DNA of 29,036 nucleotides from Bordetella parapertussis (GCA_945882755.1 CAMCWS010000014.1:1-29036); one strand, 5' to 3'; shown: positions 17,027 through 25,302, counted from the stretch's first letter. Notes: generated from the sequence alone by a model not told the origin. Program-made: numbers and translations.

Positions 17027-17491
17027 ATGAATGCAATTCGTTATATGCCTGAGTAAAGCAAGGCGTTCATCAGTAATGAAGAGTTAGACCAACTGATGGC
17101 CATCTCCATTGATCAAGAGGATGAACGAATTTCACTGAAGAAGTCAAACACTCATCATATGTACATGGAATTCTTAAGGAATTCATTTGCAAACAAGCCA
17201 AAAAATAATTCTTTAGCGGTGACGCTTAATGAGCAGCACCTATTGGAACAAATTGCAATTCGCTGTGACATGGGAAACCCCATGAATGTCGGCGAGGCAT
17301 GTCTGATAGGGCAATTTGGCTGTACCTCAACAGTTCATCATTACATTCAAAATTTAACAGCGGCGGGTCTTATTTTTCTTGCAGCGAACAAAAATGACCG
17401 ACGTCAAAAATTCATCAATCTCAGTCCAGCAGGACTCGAGTATTTCGAGAAGATTGAGGATTGCTTAGACAAAGTTTTGGTGTTCAATTGA
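17027..17491 (+). CDS. MarR-like winged-helix regulator, probably carrying an early in-frame stop
   Basis: The intact frame from ATG 17096 gives 131 residues: a helical start, then a winged helix (LNEQHLLEQIAIRCDMGNPMNVGEACLI... STVHHYIQNLTAAGLIFLAANKNDRRQKFINLSPAGLEYF), where the DRRQKFINLSPAG part is the MarR wing. In the same frame an ATG at 17027 sits 7-8 bases after AAAGGGA, a good ribosome-binding site; it runs nine codons (MNAIRYMPE) and stops at TAA 17054-17056. The frame then continues SKAFISNEELDQL into the 17096 ATG, and this stretch looks like protein-coding sequence. I therefore suspect a nonsense mutation; translation may restart at 17096, which has only a weak GAAGAG upstream. 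The alternative is a normal gene starting at 17096 after a small leader peptide. Confidence 0.6.
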
Positions 17492-17697
17492 ACCTGCCTC
17501 AAAAAAATTTACATTTAACTCATATGAAAAAATTCAAAAATCACCTTTGATTTGTTTTTTTGATGGGTATGTGTGATACCGCACAGATTCGCAAGATACT
17601 AATTCATATATTGAAAATTCTGTAGTTGAGTCGTAGGAACTTTCTCTGTTAAATGGTCTGATTTCACAGTTATCCAGTTCAGATCAAAATCTGCTGA

Positions 17698-18032
17698 TCA
17701 GACACATATGGAAACGTTGAATTGGCACTGGCCGCCGCAGTGATCGTTGCCGTCTTATTGAATCTCAAACCGACTCTGCATAGTTGGCTGAAGTTGATCG
17801 AACACCGCGAATTAATCTGATCTCACTTGCGCGAATGCACAGAAATGAGGATCTATCTATGGTGACTACAAGCATTTCTCTAGGCCTTGCGACTTTGGCC
17901 AATATGTCCACAAAAATCGTGATCGCTTGGACGACAGGTGGTGCAGCAGTGGGTAAACCAGTCGCAATAAGTTATTTCATGGCAATGGCTGGTGGCGCTG
18001 TGGCATTTGCATTGGCTATGAGCTTTAGGTAA
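17698..18032 (+). pseudogene. Remnant of a DUF4010 / MgtC-SapB-type membrane protein gene
   Basis: Two fragments in different frames. The first (17698-17820) reads YGNVELALAAAVIVAVLL then NLKPTLHSWLKLIEHREL and a stop, resembling the helix and E-E-L loop of DUF4010 proteins. The second (about 17808-18032) reads INLISLARMHRNEDLS, then SLGLATLANMSTKIVIAWTTGG and AISYFMAMAGGAVAFALAM, resembling the C-terminal helices (S-L-A-R, A-x-L-A-N-x-x-x-K) of the same family. The roughly 100 residues normally between them are missing. I infer an internal deletion with frameshift in a gene that has also lost its 5' part. The match is from memory of the family, not an alignment. The 17492-17697 stretch before it is AT-rich and shows no gene. 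Confidence 0.55.
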
Positions 18033-18081
18033 TTTTTTGGCGGGCTTCTAGCTGTAGCCCTTTCGGATTCACAAAATAGTG

Positions 18082-18708
18082 TCAGGGGTCTTGTAACCAC
18101 TGGCAAATCGGTCGCCATTGCAGCAAGTCTTTCTCTACTTTGCTAGGGGTGATGTCAAACATGCTCAAGCCGTGTGCGGCTAAATGCAAATAGTGCTGGG
18201 TGTCGCGCAAATAGCCCACGATGGGAAGTTCCAGTGTGTCCATGAACTGGCGCAGTTTGCTGGCGGCCAAAGTGCGCTCATCCACACGCATTCCGACCAC
18301 ACCCACTTTAGAGCGGCTCTGGCGGGTGATTTCACGCAGTTTGGTCAGGAACGTTTGCGCCGCGTACATATCAAAAATACTGGGCATGATGGGCACCATG
18401 ATTTTGTCAGCACGTCCCAACACCTCTTTGAAGCGCCAGCCATCCAAGCCCCCTGGTGTGTCAATCACCACATGGGTGGTGCCTTTGGGCGGCTTGGCGG
18501 TCAGCACCAAGTCGGCTTGTAATTCCCAGGTGGTGATGCGGGTCATGGTATCGGGGCGCAGACTCAGCCACAAGCGCGAAGACTGCTGCACATCAGCATC
18601 GCCCAGCATGACCGCATGGCCCTGAGAAGCAAGGAAGCCTGCAACATTGGTCGATAAAGTGGATTTGCCAGCCCCGCCTTTGGGGTTGGCGATGACTATC
18701 ACCGGCAT
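18082..18708 (-). CDS. Orphan ParA/MinD-family ATPase
   Basis: 208 residues. The deviant Walker A is PKGGAGKSTLSTN (K10 and K15 region), followed by DADVQQSS and the Walker B-like VVIDTPGG. Proteins of this size and type act as dimeric, surface-bound ATPases that position plasmids, chromosomes, chemoreceptor clusters or other cargo. No parB, CheY/CheW or cell-division gene is adjacent, so the cargo is unknown. It starts 1 bp after the stop of the ClpP-like lipoprotein gene and is surely cotranscribed with it. The opposite-strand ORFs in this region are shadows of it. Confidence 0.9.
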   Translation of the reverse strand: MPVIVIANPKGGAGKSTLSTNVAGFLASQGHAVMLGDADVQQSSRLWLSLRPDTMTRITTWELQADLVLTAKPPKGTTHVVIDTPGGLDGWRFKEVLGRADKIMVPIMPSIFDMYAAQTFLTKLREITRQSRSKVGVVGMRVDERTLAASKLRQFMDTLELPIVGYLRDTQHYLHLAAHGLSMFDITPSKVEKDLLQWRPICQWLQDP

Positions 18709-18709
18709 A

Positions 18710-19399
18710 TCAAGAAATCTCCCAGCCCCTGTCGCTGTTGCAGTAGGTCAAGGCTTGGTTATACAGAGCGGTGCCACCTGTGCGTCCTGCGGCAACCAAG
18801 AAATGGTTTTGCAGCGGCATCATATCGTTGGACCGGGCGCAATCAAAGCCATTGTTTTTGGCTCCATTGAAATACAACACCACCCGACCATTGGATTTGA
18901 CGCTGCGTTGCTTAGCAGTGAGAAAACCCACTGCACAAGCACCCGAGCAAAGCTGGCCTTCGGTGACCACAGCTTCAGCGCCATAGCGAGCCAAAATTTG
19001 ACCCAACTCGATGCCCAAAATCGGTTTGCCCCCGTTGGAGTTGAGGTAGACCTGTGGTGGCACACGTTGGCCTTGGCGGTTAATGCATTGCGACAGATTG
19101 TGCATATGCGCTTGCAGACTTTGCAGGCTGGACGGGTCGATGGTGCCAGACAGCTCCACGATGTCCATGCCGCCTCTGGCGCAGCTGTCGTGGCGGAGCA
19201 GGCTGTGACGTGTCTCAAAGGTTTGGCCTTGGGTAGAGCCCAGCACCGTCATTTTGTGTTGGGGAAAACCAAAGCTGTTGGAACCCAAAATCACCTGATG
19301 CGGGCTGGGTGCCAAGGGTGAGGCCACCGGCCCGTTGACGGCACAGGCCACCACACCAAGCAAAAACAAGGCGGGCCAAAGGGTTAATAGTCTTTTCAT
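18710..19399 (-). CDS. Predicted lipoprotein with ClpP/crotonase-like domain (COG3904-type)
   Basis: 229 residues. The signal ends in the lipobox VVAC with C19. From about residue 78 the protein has the ClpP-fold pattern of periplasmic COG3904 proteins: VELSGTIDPSSLQSL, VPPQVYLNSNGGKPILGIELGQIL, AVVTEGQLCSGACAVGFL, then RVVLYFNGA. In the family as I recall it the motif is C-A-S-A-C with Ser as the presumed nucleophile. Here it is C-S-G-A-C (151-155), so the Ser is one position early and the usual place is Gly. It may therefore be inactive or use a shifted Ser. It precedes the parA gene by 1 bp and the two form a unit. Confidence 0.65.
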   Translation of the reverse strand: MKRLLTLWPALFLLGVVACAVNGPVASPLAPSPHQVILGSNSFGFPQHKMTVLGSTQGQTFETRHSLLRHDSCARGGMDIVELSGTIDPSSLQSLQAHMHNLSQCINRQGQRVPPQVYLNSNGGKPILGIELGQILARYGAEAVVTEGQLCSGACAVGFLTAKQRSVKSNGRVVLYFNGAKNNGFDCARSNDMMPLQNHFLVAAGRTGGTALYNQALTYCNSDRGWEIS

Positions 19400-19601
19400 G
19401 CAGCAATCCTGATCGGAAATATCCGTGATGGGGGTGTTCTATTCTCGGAATTTGCAGGCAAAACTTGAGTCATGCTGAGTATTTGCATCATTTTGTTGCA
19501 AAGGTATGGTTGAACCCTTGATTCTTTGGGGTTATTAAATCCAAAGAGAGGGGTTTTTAGAATGCCCTAAAGCCTTTTCAGTCAACCTATCAGGAAACCC
19601 C

Positions 19602-19973
19602 ATGAAAAAAATCATTGCAGCAGTGTGTTTATTGGCCAGTTTTTCTGTCATGGCGGAATGGGTCTTGGTTTCTGAAAATGAGCATGGCACAGGTTTGTTT
19701 GTCGACCCCAACATCAAGAAAAATGCCAATTTACGCATGTTTTGGCATATTCAAAACCTCAAGCAAGCTGACCGCCAAGGGGATATGTCTTACCGAGGTG
19801 TCTGGCAATACGACTGCCAAGAAAGCCGCCAGCGCAATATGCAGGTAGCCGCTTACCCCGGCCCCATGGCCACGGGTCAAAAGTCGGAAGAAGCTTACCA
19901 ACCCAGTGACTGGGTCCCCATTGGCAGCGACGCTAGCAGCCAAGCCATGTACAAATACATTTGCAGTCTGTAA
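19602..19973 (+). CDS. Secreted Adhesin_E-like small protein (second copy)
   Basis: 123 residues with signal peptide MKKIIAAVCLLASFSVMA and a mature start EWVLVSENEHGTGLFVDPN typical of surface-adhesin protein E-like domains. WQYDCQESRQRNMQVAAYPG and a final YICSL supply the two conserved Cys. AGGAAA precedes the ATG at the right distance. It stands alone between a 200-bp spacer and the convergent lactate permease gene. A diverged relative is encoded at 10991-11419. Exported; function unknown. Confidence 0.7.
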   Translation: MKKIIAAVCLLASFSVMAEWVLVSENEHGTGLFVDPNIKKNANLRMFWHIQNLKQADRQGDMSYRGVWQYDCQESRQRNMQVAAYPGPMATGQKSEEAYQPSDWVPIGSDASSQAMYKYICSL

Positions 19974-20018
19974 AGACTGAGGCTCACTGAAAGGCTTCTA
20001 CTGCCAAAGGGTTGAAAA

Positions 20019-21680
20019 TCAGTGCACCACCATCAAGGTGAAGGGGAAGACATAGGCTTGCAGGGTCACCAAGATGCCAACCAAGCAGGCCAAGGCGATG
20101 GAGTGGAAAAACACATAGCGCAGGATGTCACCTTCGTGGTTGAACCATCGCGTAGCGGTGGAGGCCACCACAATGGATTGCGCGTCAATCATCTTGCCCA
20201 TCACGCCGCCTGAGCTGTTGGCCGCCCCCATAAGGTTGGGCGACAAGCCCAGCTGCTCGGCAGCCACTTTTTGCATACCACCAAACAGCACATTGGACGC
20301 CGTGTCTGAGCCAGTCAGCGCCACACCCAACCAGCCCATCAAAGTGCCAAAGAAGGGGTAGAAGACGCCGGTATTGGCAAAGGCCAAGCCCAAAGTGGTG
20401 TCGGTGCCGGAGTAACGGGTGAGGTAGCCCAACGCCAACATCAACACAATGGTCAGCAATGAATAACGAACCAGCCACAAGGTGGAGAAGAAAATCCGAA
20501 CCATATTAAGCGGGTTGTATTTCATCACCAAGCCGCCCACGATGGCCGACAGCAAAATGCCGGTTCCTGTGGAAGACAGCAGATTCAATGTGTAGATGGC
20601 ACTTTCGGTTTTAGGCACAGGCACCACCGGCGGCATTTTTTCAATCAGGTTGTGCAAACCATCCATGAGAAATTGCGGTGCGAACAAACTGTTGAGATAG
20701 GCTTTGACTGGGGGCAGTCCCCAAATAAAGATAAAGACGGTGAGGATGGCCCAAGGCGTCCAAGCGCGGATGATGGCGTCACGCGAATGAACCGTGACAG
20801 CACGCGGTGCTTGCGCTTCGCCGCCTGTGGTTTCATGGCCTTTCAATGAAACCGAGGTCCAAATGGTTTTGGGCTGCCAGTAGCGCAAGAAGGTGACCAA
20901 ACTGGCCATGCTCACAACGGCGGCGATGATGTCGACCAATTCAGGACCAATGTAGTTGGAGACCAAGAATTGCATGATGGCAAAGCTGGCACCCGTGACC
21001 AAAATAGCAGGCCAAATATCCCACATGGCACGTCGCCCCGCGAAGGCCCAAATCAGCCAAAACGGCACCAGCAAAGAGAAGAAAGGCAATTGGCGACCGA
21101 CCATCATGGAGACTTCCATGGCGTCGTAGCCATGCACCTTGGCCAAGGTGATGATGGGCGTACCCAAAGCGCCAAACGCCACAGGGGCGGTATTGGCAAT
21201 CAGCGACAAGCCTGAGGCGGCCAAGGGGGAGAAGCCCAAGCCAATCAAAATAGCTGCAGTCACCGCCACGGGGGTACCAAAACCGGCTGCACCTTCAAAG
21301 AAAGCGCCAAACGCAAAGGCAATCAAGAGCAACTGCAAGCGGCGGTCTTCGGTGATGCCGGCAATCGAGTCTTGCAACACCTTGAAGCTGCCGTTTTGTT
21401 CGGTCAGTTGGTGCAAAAAGATGATGTTGAGCACAATCCAGCCAATGGGCAGCAAGCCATTCAGGCCGCCGTAGAGGGCTGCACTGGCCGCCATTTCGCT
21501 GGGCATGCCGTAAACAGCGATCGCAATCACCAAAGCAGCAAGCAATCCTGCACCTGCGGCGATGTGCGCCTTCATGTGCAAAAAGCCCAAACCCACCAAC
21601 ATCACCACCACCGGCACGGCTGCCAACAAAGTAGACAAAAGCATATTGCCTAAGGGGTCGTATATTTGTTGCCAAACCAT
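20019..21680 (-). CDS. lldP: L-lactate permease, LctP family
   Basis: Proton-coupled lactate (and probably glycolate) uptake across the inner membrane. 553 residues from the ATG at 21680 (MVWQQIYDPLGNMLLSTLLAAVPVV), which is the usual start of the family; the frame extends 17 codons upstream but without family similarity. Many hydrophobic helices are present, with family signatures GLNGLLPIGWIVLNIIFLHQLTEQNGSF, FFEGAAGFGTPVAVTAAIL, GWLGVALTGSDTASNVLFGGMQ and LGLSPNLMGAANSSGGVMGKMIDAQSI. It is divergent from the acyl-CoA dehydrogenase gene with 85 bp between the starts. Confidence 0.95.
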   Translation of the reverse strand: MVWQQIYDPLGNMLLSTLLAAVPVVVMLVGLGFLHMKAHIAAGAGLLAALVIAIAVYGMPSEMAASAALYGGLNGLLPIGWIVLNIIFLHQLTEQNGSFKVLQDSIAGITEDRRLQLLLIAFAFGAFFEGAAGFGTPVAVTAAILIGLGFSPLAASGLSLIANTAPVAFGALGTPIITLAKVHGYDAMEVSMMVGRQLPFFSLLVPFWLIWAFAGRRAMWDIWPAILVTGASFAIMQFLVSNYIGPELVDIIAAVVSMASLVTFLRYWQPKTIWTSVSLKGHETTGGEAQAPRAVTVHSRDAIIRAWTPWAILTVFIFIWGLPPVKAYLNSLFAPQFLMDGLHNLIEKMPPVVPVPKTESAIYTLNLLSSTGTGILLSAIVGGLVMKYNPLNMVRIFFSTLWLVRYSLLTIVLMLALGYLTRYSGTDTTLGLAFANTGVFYPFFGTLMGWLGVALTGSDTASNVLFGGMQKVAAEQLGLSPNLMGAANSSGGVMGKMIDAQSIVVASTATRWFNHEGDILRYVFFHSIALACLVGILVTLQAYVFPFTLMVVH

Positions 21681-21765
21681 GGTGTAGTCTCCGAAGCAGG
21701 TAAACCAAAAATTATAGGAAGATACGCCCAAGGGTTTTCCCTCTCATTAAGCTTTGGAGACAAGC

Positions 21766-22929
21766 ATGATTGAACGCACACTTTTCAGCCCTGAACATCA
21801 GGCTTTTCGCGACAGCTTTCGCCGTTTCATGGCCGCTGAAATCGCACCCCACCATGCAGCTTGGGAAGAGCAAGGCTATGTCGACAAGCAGGTATGGGCC
21901 AAAGCAGGAGCCTTGGGTTTCTTGTGTATGACCCAGCCCGAGGCCTATGGGGGCTTTGATGCCGACAAGCTGTATTCCATTATCCAAATGGAAGAACTCA
22001 GCGCCGCGGGGTTCAGCGGCATAGGCTACGGCTTGCACACCGAAATTGTGGCGCCCTATCTGAAGCATTACGGCACCGAGGCGCAAAAGCAGCGTTACTT
22101 ACCCGCCATGGCACGTGGTGACATGGTCGGCGCCATTGCCATGACCGAACCGGCAGCGGGCAGCGATTTGCAAGGCATCAAATCCACGGCCATGGTGCAG
22201 GCGGATGGCTCCGTTGTGCTCAACGGCAGCAAAACCTACATCACCAACGGCTGGCATTCGGATCTGGTCATCGTGGTTGCCAAAACTAACCCCGCCGCAG
22301 GGGCCAAGGGAACCAGTCTGTTTTTGCTGGAGGCAGGCACACCCGGTTTCACCAAAGGCAAGCCTTTGAAAAAACTGGGTCTTAAAGCCCAAGATACCTG
22401 CGAGCTGTTTTTCGACAATGTGCGTTTGCCCGCCGAGGCTTTGCTGGGTGGCGTGGACATGCTGAACAAAGGCTTTATCTGTTTGATGGAGCAACTGCCT
22501 TGGGAGCGTTTGCAAATCGCCATTGGCGCGGTGGCTGCATCCCAAGCTGCGATTGGCTGGACCGTGGACTTTGTGAAGCAACGCCAAGTGTTTGGCCAAG
22601 CGGTGGCGGCGTTTCAGCACACCCGCTTTACCTTGGCCGAGTTACAAACCGAGGTGCAAATCGCGCAGGTGTTTGTGGACAAATGCACCGAACTGCTGCT
22701 GCTTGATAAGCTGGACACGGCCACCGCCAGCATGGCCAAGTACTGGTGTACCGACTTGCAATGCAAGGTGATGGACGATTGTGTGCAGCTACACGGCGGG
22801 AGCGGCTTTATGTGGGAGTACCCCATTACCCGCGCTTATGCCGATGCAAGGGTGCAGCGCATTTATGGTGGTACCAACGAGATCATGAAAGAGGTGATTA
22901 CGCGAGGCATGGGGTTGGGCGCTAAGTAG
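21766..22929 (+). CDS. Acyl-CoA dehydrogenase, long-chain (LCAD)-like
   Basis: FAD-dependent alpha,beta-dehydrogenation of an acyl-CoA, feeding electrons to ETF. 387 residues from the ATG at 21766, with GGAG seven bases upstream; a TTG at 21754 would read through that site. The AMTEPAAGSDLQGIKSTA flavin block (125-142) and LHGGSGFMWEYPITRAYADARVQRIYGGTNEIMKE are diagnostic. At the medium-chain catalytic Glu position there is Gly (YGGTNE, 367-372), while E247 in QLPWERL aligns with the helix-G Glu of LCAD and isovaleryl-CoA dehydrogenase. The likely base is therefore E247 and the closest class LCAD. Substrate chain length cannot be fixed. Confidence 0.9.
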   Translation: MIERTLFSPEHQAFRDSFRRFMAAEIAPHHAAWEEQGYVDKQVWAKAGALGFLCMTQPEAYGGFDADKLYSIIQMEELSAAGFSGIGYGLHTEIVAPYLKHYGTEAQKQRYLPAMARGDMVGAIAMTEPAAGSDLQGIKSTAMVQADGSVVLNGSKTYITNGWHSDLVIVVAKTNPAAGAKGTSLFLLEAGTPGFTKGKPLKKLGLKAQDTCELFFDNVRLPAEALLGGVDMLNKGFICLMEQLPWERLQIAIGAVAASQAAIGWTVDFVKQRQVFGQAVAAFQHTRFTLAELQTEVQIAQVFVDKCTELLLLDKLDTATASMAKYWCTDLQCKVMDDCVQLHGGSGFMWEYPITRAYADARVQRIYGGTNEIMKEVITRGMGLGAK

Positions 22930-22932
22930 CGG

Positions 22933-23209
22933 CGTCATTGCGAGGGGCCGTCATTGCGAGGCCGAAGGCCGAAGCAACCTGCCGTCATTGCGAGGGGCAT
23001 CGCCCCGAAGCAATCCCCGTCAAGTCACGTGCCGCAGGCTCGGCCTCGCCTCCATGTTTGCACAACGTCGGCTGCGGCCGACCTGCGCCCCGTGCCTAGT
23101 CCAGTGGGCGATTCATACTGGGTCAATCAAGATTAATCTCATCGTCATTGCGAGGCCGTAGGCCGAAGCAAACTGCGAGATTGATTGCTTCGCTTCGCTC
23201 GCAATGACG
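22933..23209. repeat. Cluster of REP-like CGTCATTGCGAGG elements
   Basis: CGTCATTGCGAGG starts at 22933, 22949, 22983 and 23143, and its inverse CTCGCAATGACG occupies 23198-23209. Copies are followed by short GC-rich inverted repeats such as GGCCGAAGGCC and GGGGCATCGCCCC and by GAAGCAA. The last direct copy and the inverted copy frame a larger hairpin (23143-23209) with GAAGCAA/TTGCTTC inside. The cluster fills the 283-bp gap between the acyl-CoA dehydrogenase and the Nudix gene. ORFs seen through it are artefacts. It resembles families of intergenic palindromic repeats found many times per genome. Confidence 0.8.
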
Positions 23210-23212
23210 GGC

Positions 23213-23848
23213 TTAGCTGATCACGAGTTGGTGAAAACCAAACTCGCCCGTTTTGCGGTCGGCGTAAAACGCCTTTAAGGTTTCGCGTACGGTGCGAAAC
23301 GCCAAGTCGTCCCAAGGAATGTCGGCTTCTTCAAACAGCTTGGCTTCCATGGTTTCGTGGCCTGGGTCAAACAGAGGGCTTTGCAATTCGGCTAGAAAGA
23401 AAAAATGCACCTGCCCGACCTTTGGGACATCGATCACGGTGAACAGCGATTGCATCTCAATTTCAGCGCCAGCCTCTTCGTCGGTTTCACGTTCTGCACC
23501 TTGGGCCAAAGATTCGTGCAACTCCATGAAGCCTGCGGGCAGGGTCCAAAACCCTTTGCGCGGTTCGATATTGCGTTTACACAAAAGCACCTGCGTTCCC
23601 CACACGGGGATGGTGCCCACCACATTCAGCGGGTTGTCGTAATGCACCGTTTGGCAAGCGGGGCAAACGGCCCGCTGACGGGTGTCGCCATCATCAGGCA
23701 AGCGCATCAGCACCGCGGTACCGCAGTTTCGGCAATGTTTGACAGGGTTTTTCAGCAAGGGGTTCTTTGGAAGGGAAAATTTGACACCGAGTGTAGCGAT
23801 TAGCCGCTTGGCACCAAAGCTCAGCAAAACCCTTATCCTATGACCCAT
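23213..23848 (-). CDS. Nudix hydrolase with N-terminal zinc ribbon
   Basis: Hydrolase of nucleoside-diphosphate-linked compounds. In the longest frame (211 residues) four Cys, C39/C42 and C62/C65, form a zinc ribbon (HCRNCG, VCPACQ). The Nudix box spans about 106-128: G-FMELH-E-SLAQGAE-RETDEEAGA, matching GX5EX7REUXEEXGU. VHYDNPLNVVGTIPVWG is typical of the zinc-ribbon Nudix group common in proteobacteria. Homologues usually begin just before the ribbon, so the first 30 or so residues may not be translated and a TTG near 23758 is an alternative start. The ATG at 23848 would overlap the start of the divergent isomerase gene by two bases, which leaves no room for ordinary promoters. Confidence 0.85.
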   Translation of the reverse strand: MGHRIRVLLSFGAKRLIATLGVKFSLPKNPLLKNPVKHCRNCGTAVLMRLPDDGDTRQRAVCPACQTVHYDNPLNVVGTIPVWGTQVLLCKRNIEPRKGFWTLPAGFMELHESLAQGAERETDEEAGAEIEMQSLFTVIDVPKVGQVHFFFLAELQSPLFDPGHETMEAKLFEEADIPWDDLAFRTVRETLKAFYADRKTGEFGFHQLVIS

Positions 23849-24485
23849 GAAGCTGTATTCCTATTTCCGTTCCTCTGCCTCGTTTCGGGTTCGCATCTCT
23901 TTGGCCTTGAAAGGCCTGGCCTACGACTATGTACCAGTGCATTTGGCCAAAGGCCATCAGTTGCAAGACGACTTCACCGCCGTCAGCGCTGATGCTTTGG
24001 TGCCTGTGCTGGAGGTTGATGGCTTGCGACTGACGCAGTCCATGGCCATCATGGAATTCCTAGACGAACAGTTCCCACAAAGTCCGTTGATGCCCAAAGA
24101 GGCGGCTGGCAAGGCCCGTGTTCGCGCCTTGTCCCAATCCATCGCTTGCGAAATTCACCCTTTGAACAACCTAAGGGTCTTGAAATACCTCACCGGCACG
24201 TTGAAATTGGACGAGGACAGCAAAAACACCTGGTACCACCACTGGGTGCGTTCAGGCCTAGAGGCTTTCGAGAAACAACTGCATCAGCCAGCCACGGGGC
24301 AGTTTTGCCATGGCGACCACGTCAGCATGGCCGATTGCGTATTGGTGCCGCAAATCTTCAATGCCAACCGATTCAAAGTGGACTTGAGTGGCCTAGACCG
24401 CACTTTGCAAATCTTTGAAGCTTGCATGGCTTTGCCAGCCTTCCAAGCCGCCCAACCTTCTGCCTGCCCCGATTTTGAAGCCTGA
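23847..24485 (+). CDS. maiA: Maleylacetoacetate isomerase (zeta-class glutathione transferase)
   Basis: Glutathione-dependent cis-trans isomerisation of maleylacetoacetate (or maleylpyruvate) in tyrosine/homogentisate or gentisate breakdown. 212 residues, normal length. The zeta signature YSYFRSSASFRVRISLALKG is at 4-23, with the SSASFRVR catalytic Ser motif. LVPVLEVDGLRLTQSMAIMEFLDE supplies the glutathione gamma-Glu site. The helical C-terminal domain includes QSIACEIHPLNNLRVLKYL. No fumarylacetoacetase or dioxygenase of the pathway is in the window. The next gene starts within a few bases of its stop, so they are cotranscribed. Confidence 0.92.
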   Translation: MKLYSYFRSSASFRVRISLALKGLAYDYVPVHLAKGHQLQDDFTAVSADALVPVLEVDGLRLTQSMAIMEFLDEQFPQSPLMPKEAAGKARVRALSQSIACEIHPLNNLRVLKYLTGTLKLDEDSKNTWYHHWVRSGLEAFEKQLHQPATGQFCHGDHVSMADCVLVPQIFNANRFKVDLSGLDRTLQIFEACMALPAFQAAQPSACPDFEA

Positions 24486-24489
24486 CGCC

Positions 24490-25242
24490 TTGCCCGTGTT
24501 GCCCCAGTGGTCAGGGGCCAAGGTGTTTTGCACCACCCGAGATGGCGGCACGTCTCAAGCCCCCTACAACAGCTTTAATTTGGGCGACCATGTGGGCGAT
24601 GACTCCGAAGCGGTTTTCAACAACCGCCAGTTGCTGGCGTTTCAGTTGCAACAACGCGCCGTGTTCATGCGTCAAGTGCATGGCAATGTGGTGGCTCAGC
24701 TGCACCACGACACGCCCGATGGCCAACAAGCCGACGCTTGTTTCACCCGAAAAATAGGTGTGGCTTGCACCATCATGGTGGCCGACTGTTTGCCAATCCT
24801 GTTTTATAGCCCTTCGAAGAAAGTGGTGGCCGCAGCCCATGCGGGTTGGCGTGGCTTGGCGGGCGTGTCTGGGCAGGGTGGGGTGTTGGAGGCAACTCGC
24901 CGCGCTATGCGCAGCTGCGCTGCTTTAGACGACGTGAAGGTTTGGCTAGGCCCCTGCATAGGCCCCAAGGCTTTTGAAGTAGGCGAGGAGGTACGCCATG
25001 CATTTGTGGCCCAAGACCCTTTGTCCGTTTCAGCGTTTGAGCCCTTGGCTGCCGCGGGTAAGTACCTGTGTGATTTGGCGCAATTGGACCGACTTCAATT
25101 GGCCCAGTGGCCGGTGACAGCTATCGAAGGCAACGACAGCACACCATCTTGGTGCACCTTTTCCAACCCGTCAGTATTTTTCTCCTACCGACGCGATGGG
25201 GTCACAGGGCGCTTCGCTGCAGGCATCGGTTTATTGGACTGA
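24490..25242 (+). CDS. pgeF: Peptidoglycan editing factor / YfiH-type multicopper-like oxidase
   Basis: Family proteins (YfiH, LACC1-related) were first called laccases and now include a cytosolic enzyme that removes wrongly built peptidoglycan precursors. Conserved sites are TTRDGGTSQAPYNSFNLGDHVGD, MRQVHGN with a metal His, VADCLPI with the Cys ligand, AHAGWRGL with a His ligand and VWLGPCIGP. Family members start shortly before the TTR motif, so I favour TTG 24490 (or GTG 24496), four bases after the maiA stop. The open frame extends to a TTG at 24415 inside maiA. About 250 residues, a usual length. No ATG is available upstream of the domain. Confidence 0.88.
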   Translation: MPVLPQWSGAKVFCTTRDGGTSQAPYNSFNLGDHVGDDSEAVFNNRQLLAFQLQQRAVFMRQVHGNVVAQLHHDTPDGQQADACFTRKIGVACTIMVADCLPILFYSPSKKVVAAAHAGWRGLAGVSGQGGVLEATRRAMRSCAALDDVKVWLGPCIGPKAFEVGEEVRHAFVAQDPLSVSAFEPLAAAGKYLCDLAQLDRLQLAQWPVTAIEGNDSTPSWCTFSNPSVFFSYRRDGVTGRFAAGIGLLD

Positions 25243-25302
25243 TTGGAAGTTTCTTGTAAGAGGTTTGGCATAAGATGACTTCAAAGCTAACTCCTACATG
25301 CC

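Noticed and set aside
18647..19321. 224-codon plus-strand frame opposite the ClpP-like lipoprotein gene
   Set aside because: The minus-strand gene has a signal peptide, lipobox and fold motifs; the plus-strand frame has none.
22954..23136. 60-codon ORF in the spacer after the acyl-CoA dehydrogenase gene
   Set aside because: It runs through the REP-like repeats and has no coding character.
22933..23209. CRISPR array
   Set aside because: Repeats are short, unevenly spaced (16, 34 and 160 bp) and one is inverted; no uniform spacers or cas genes exist.
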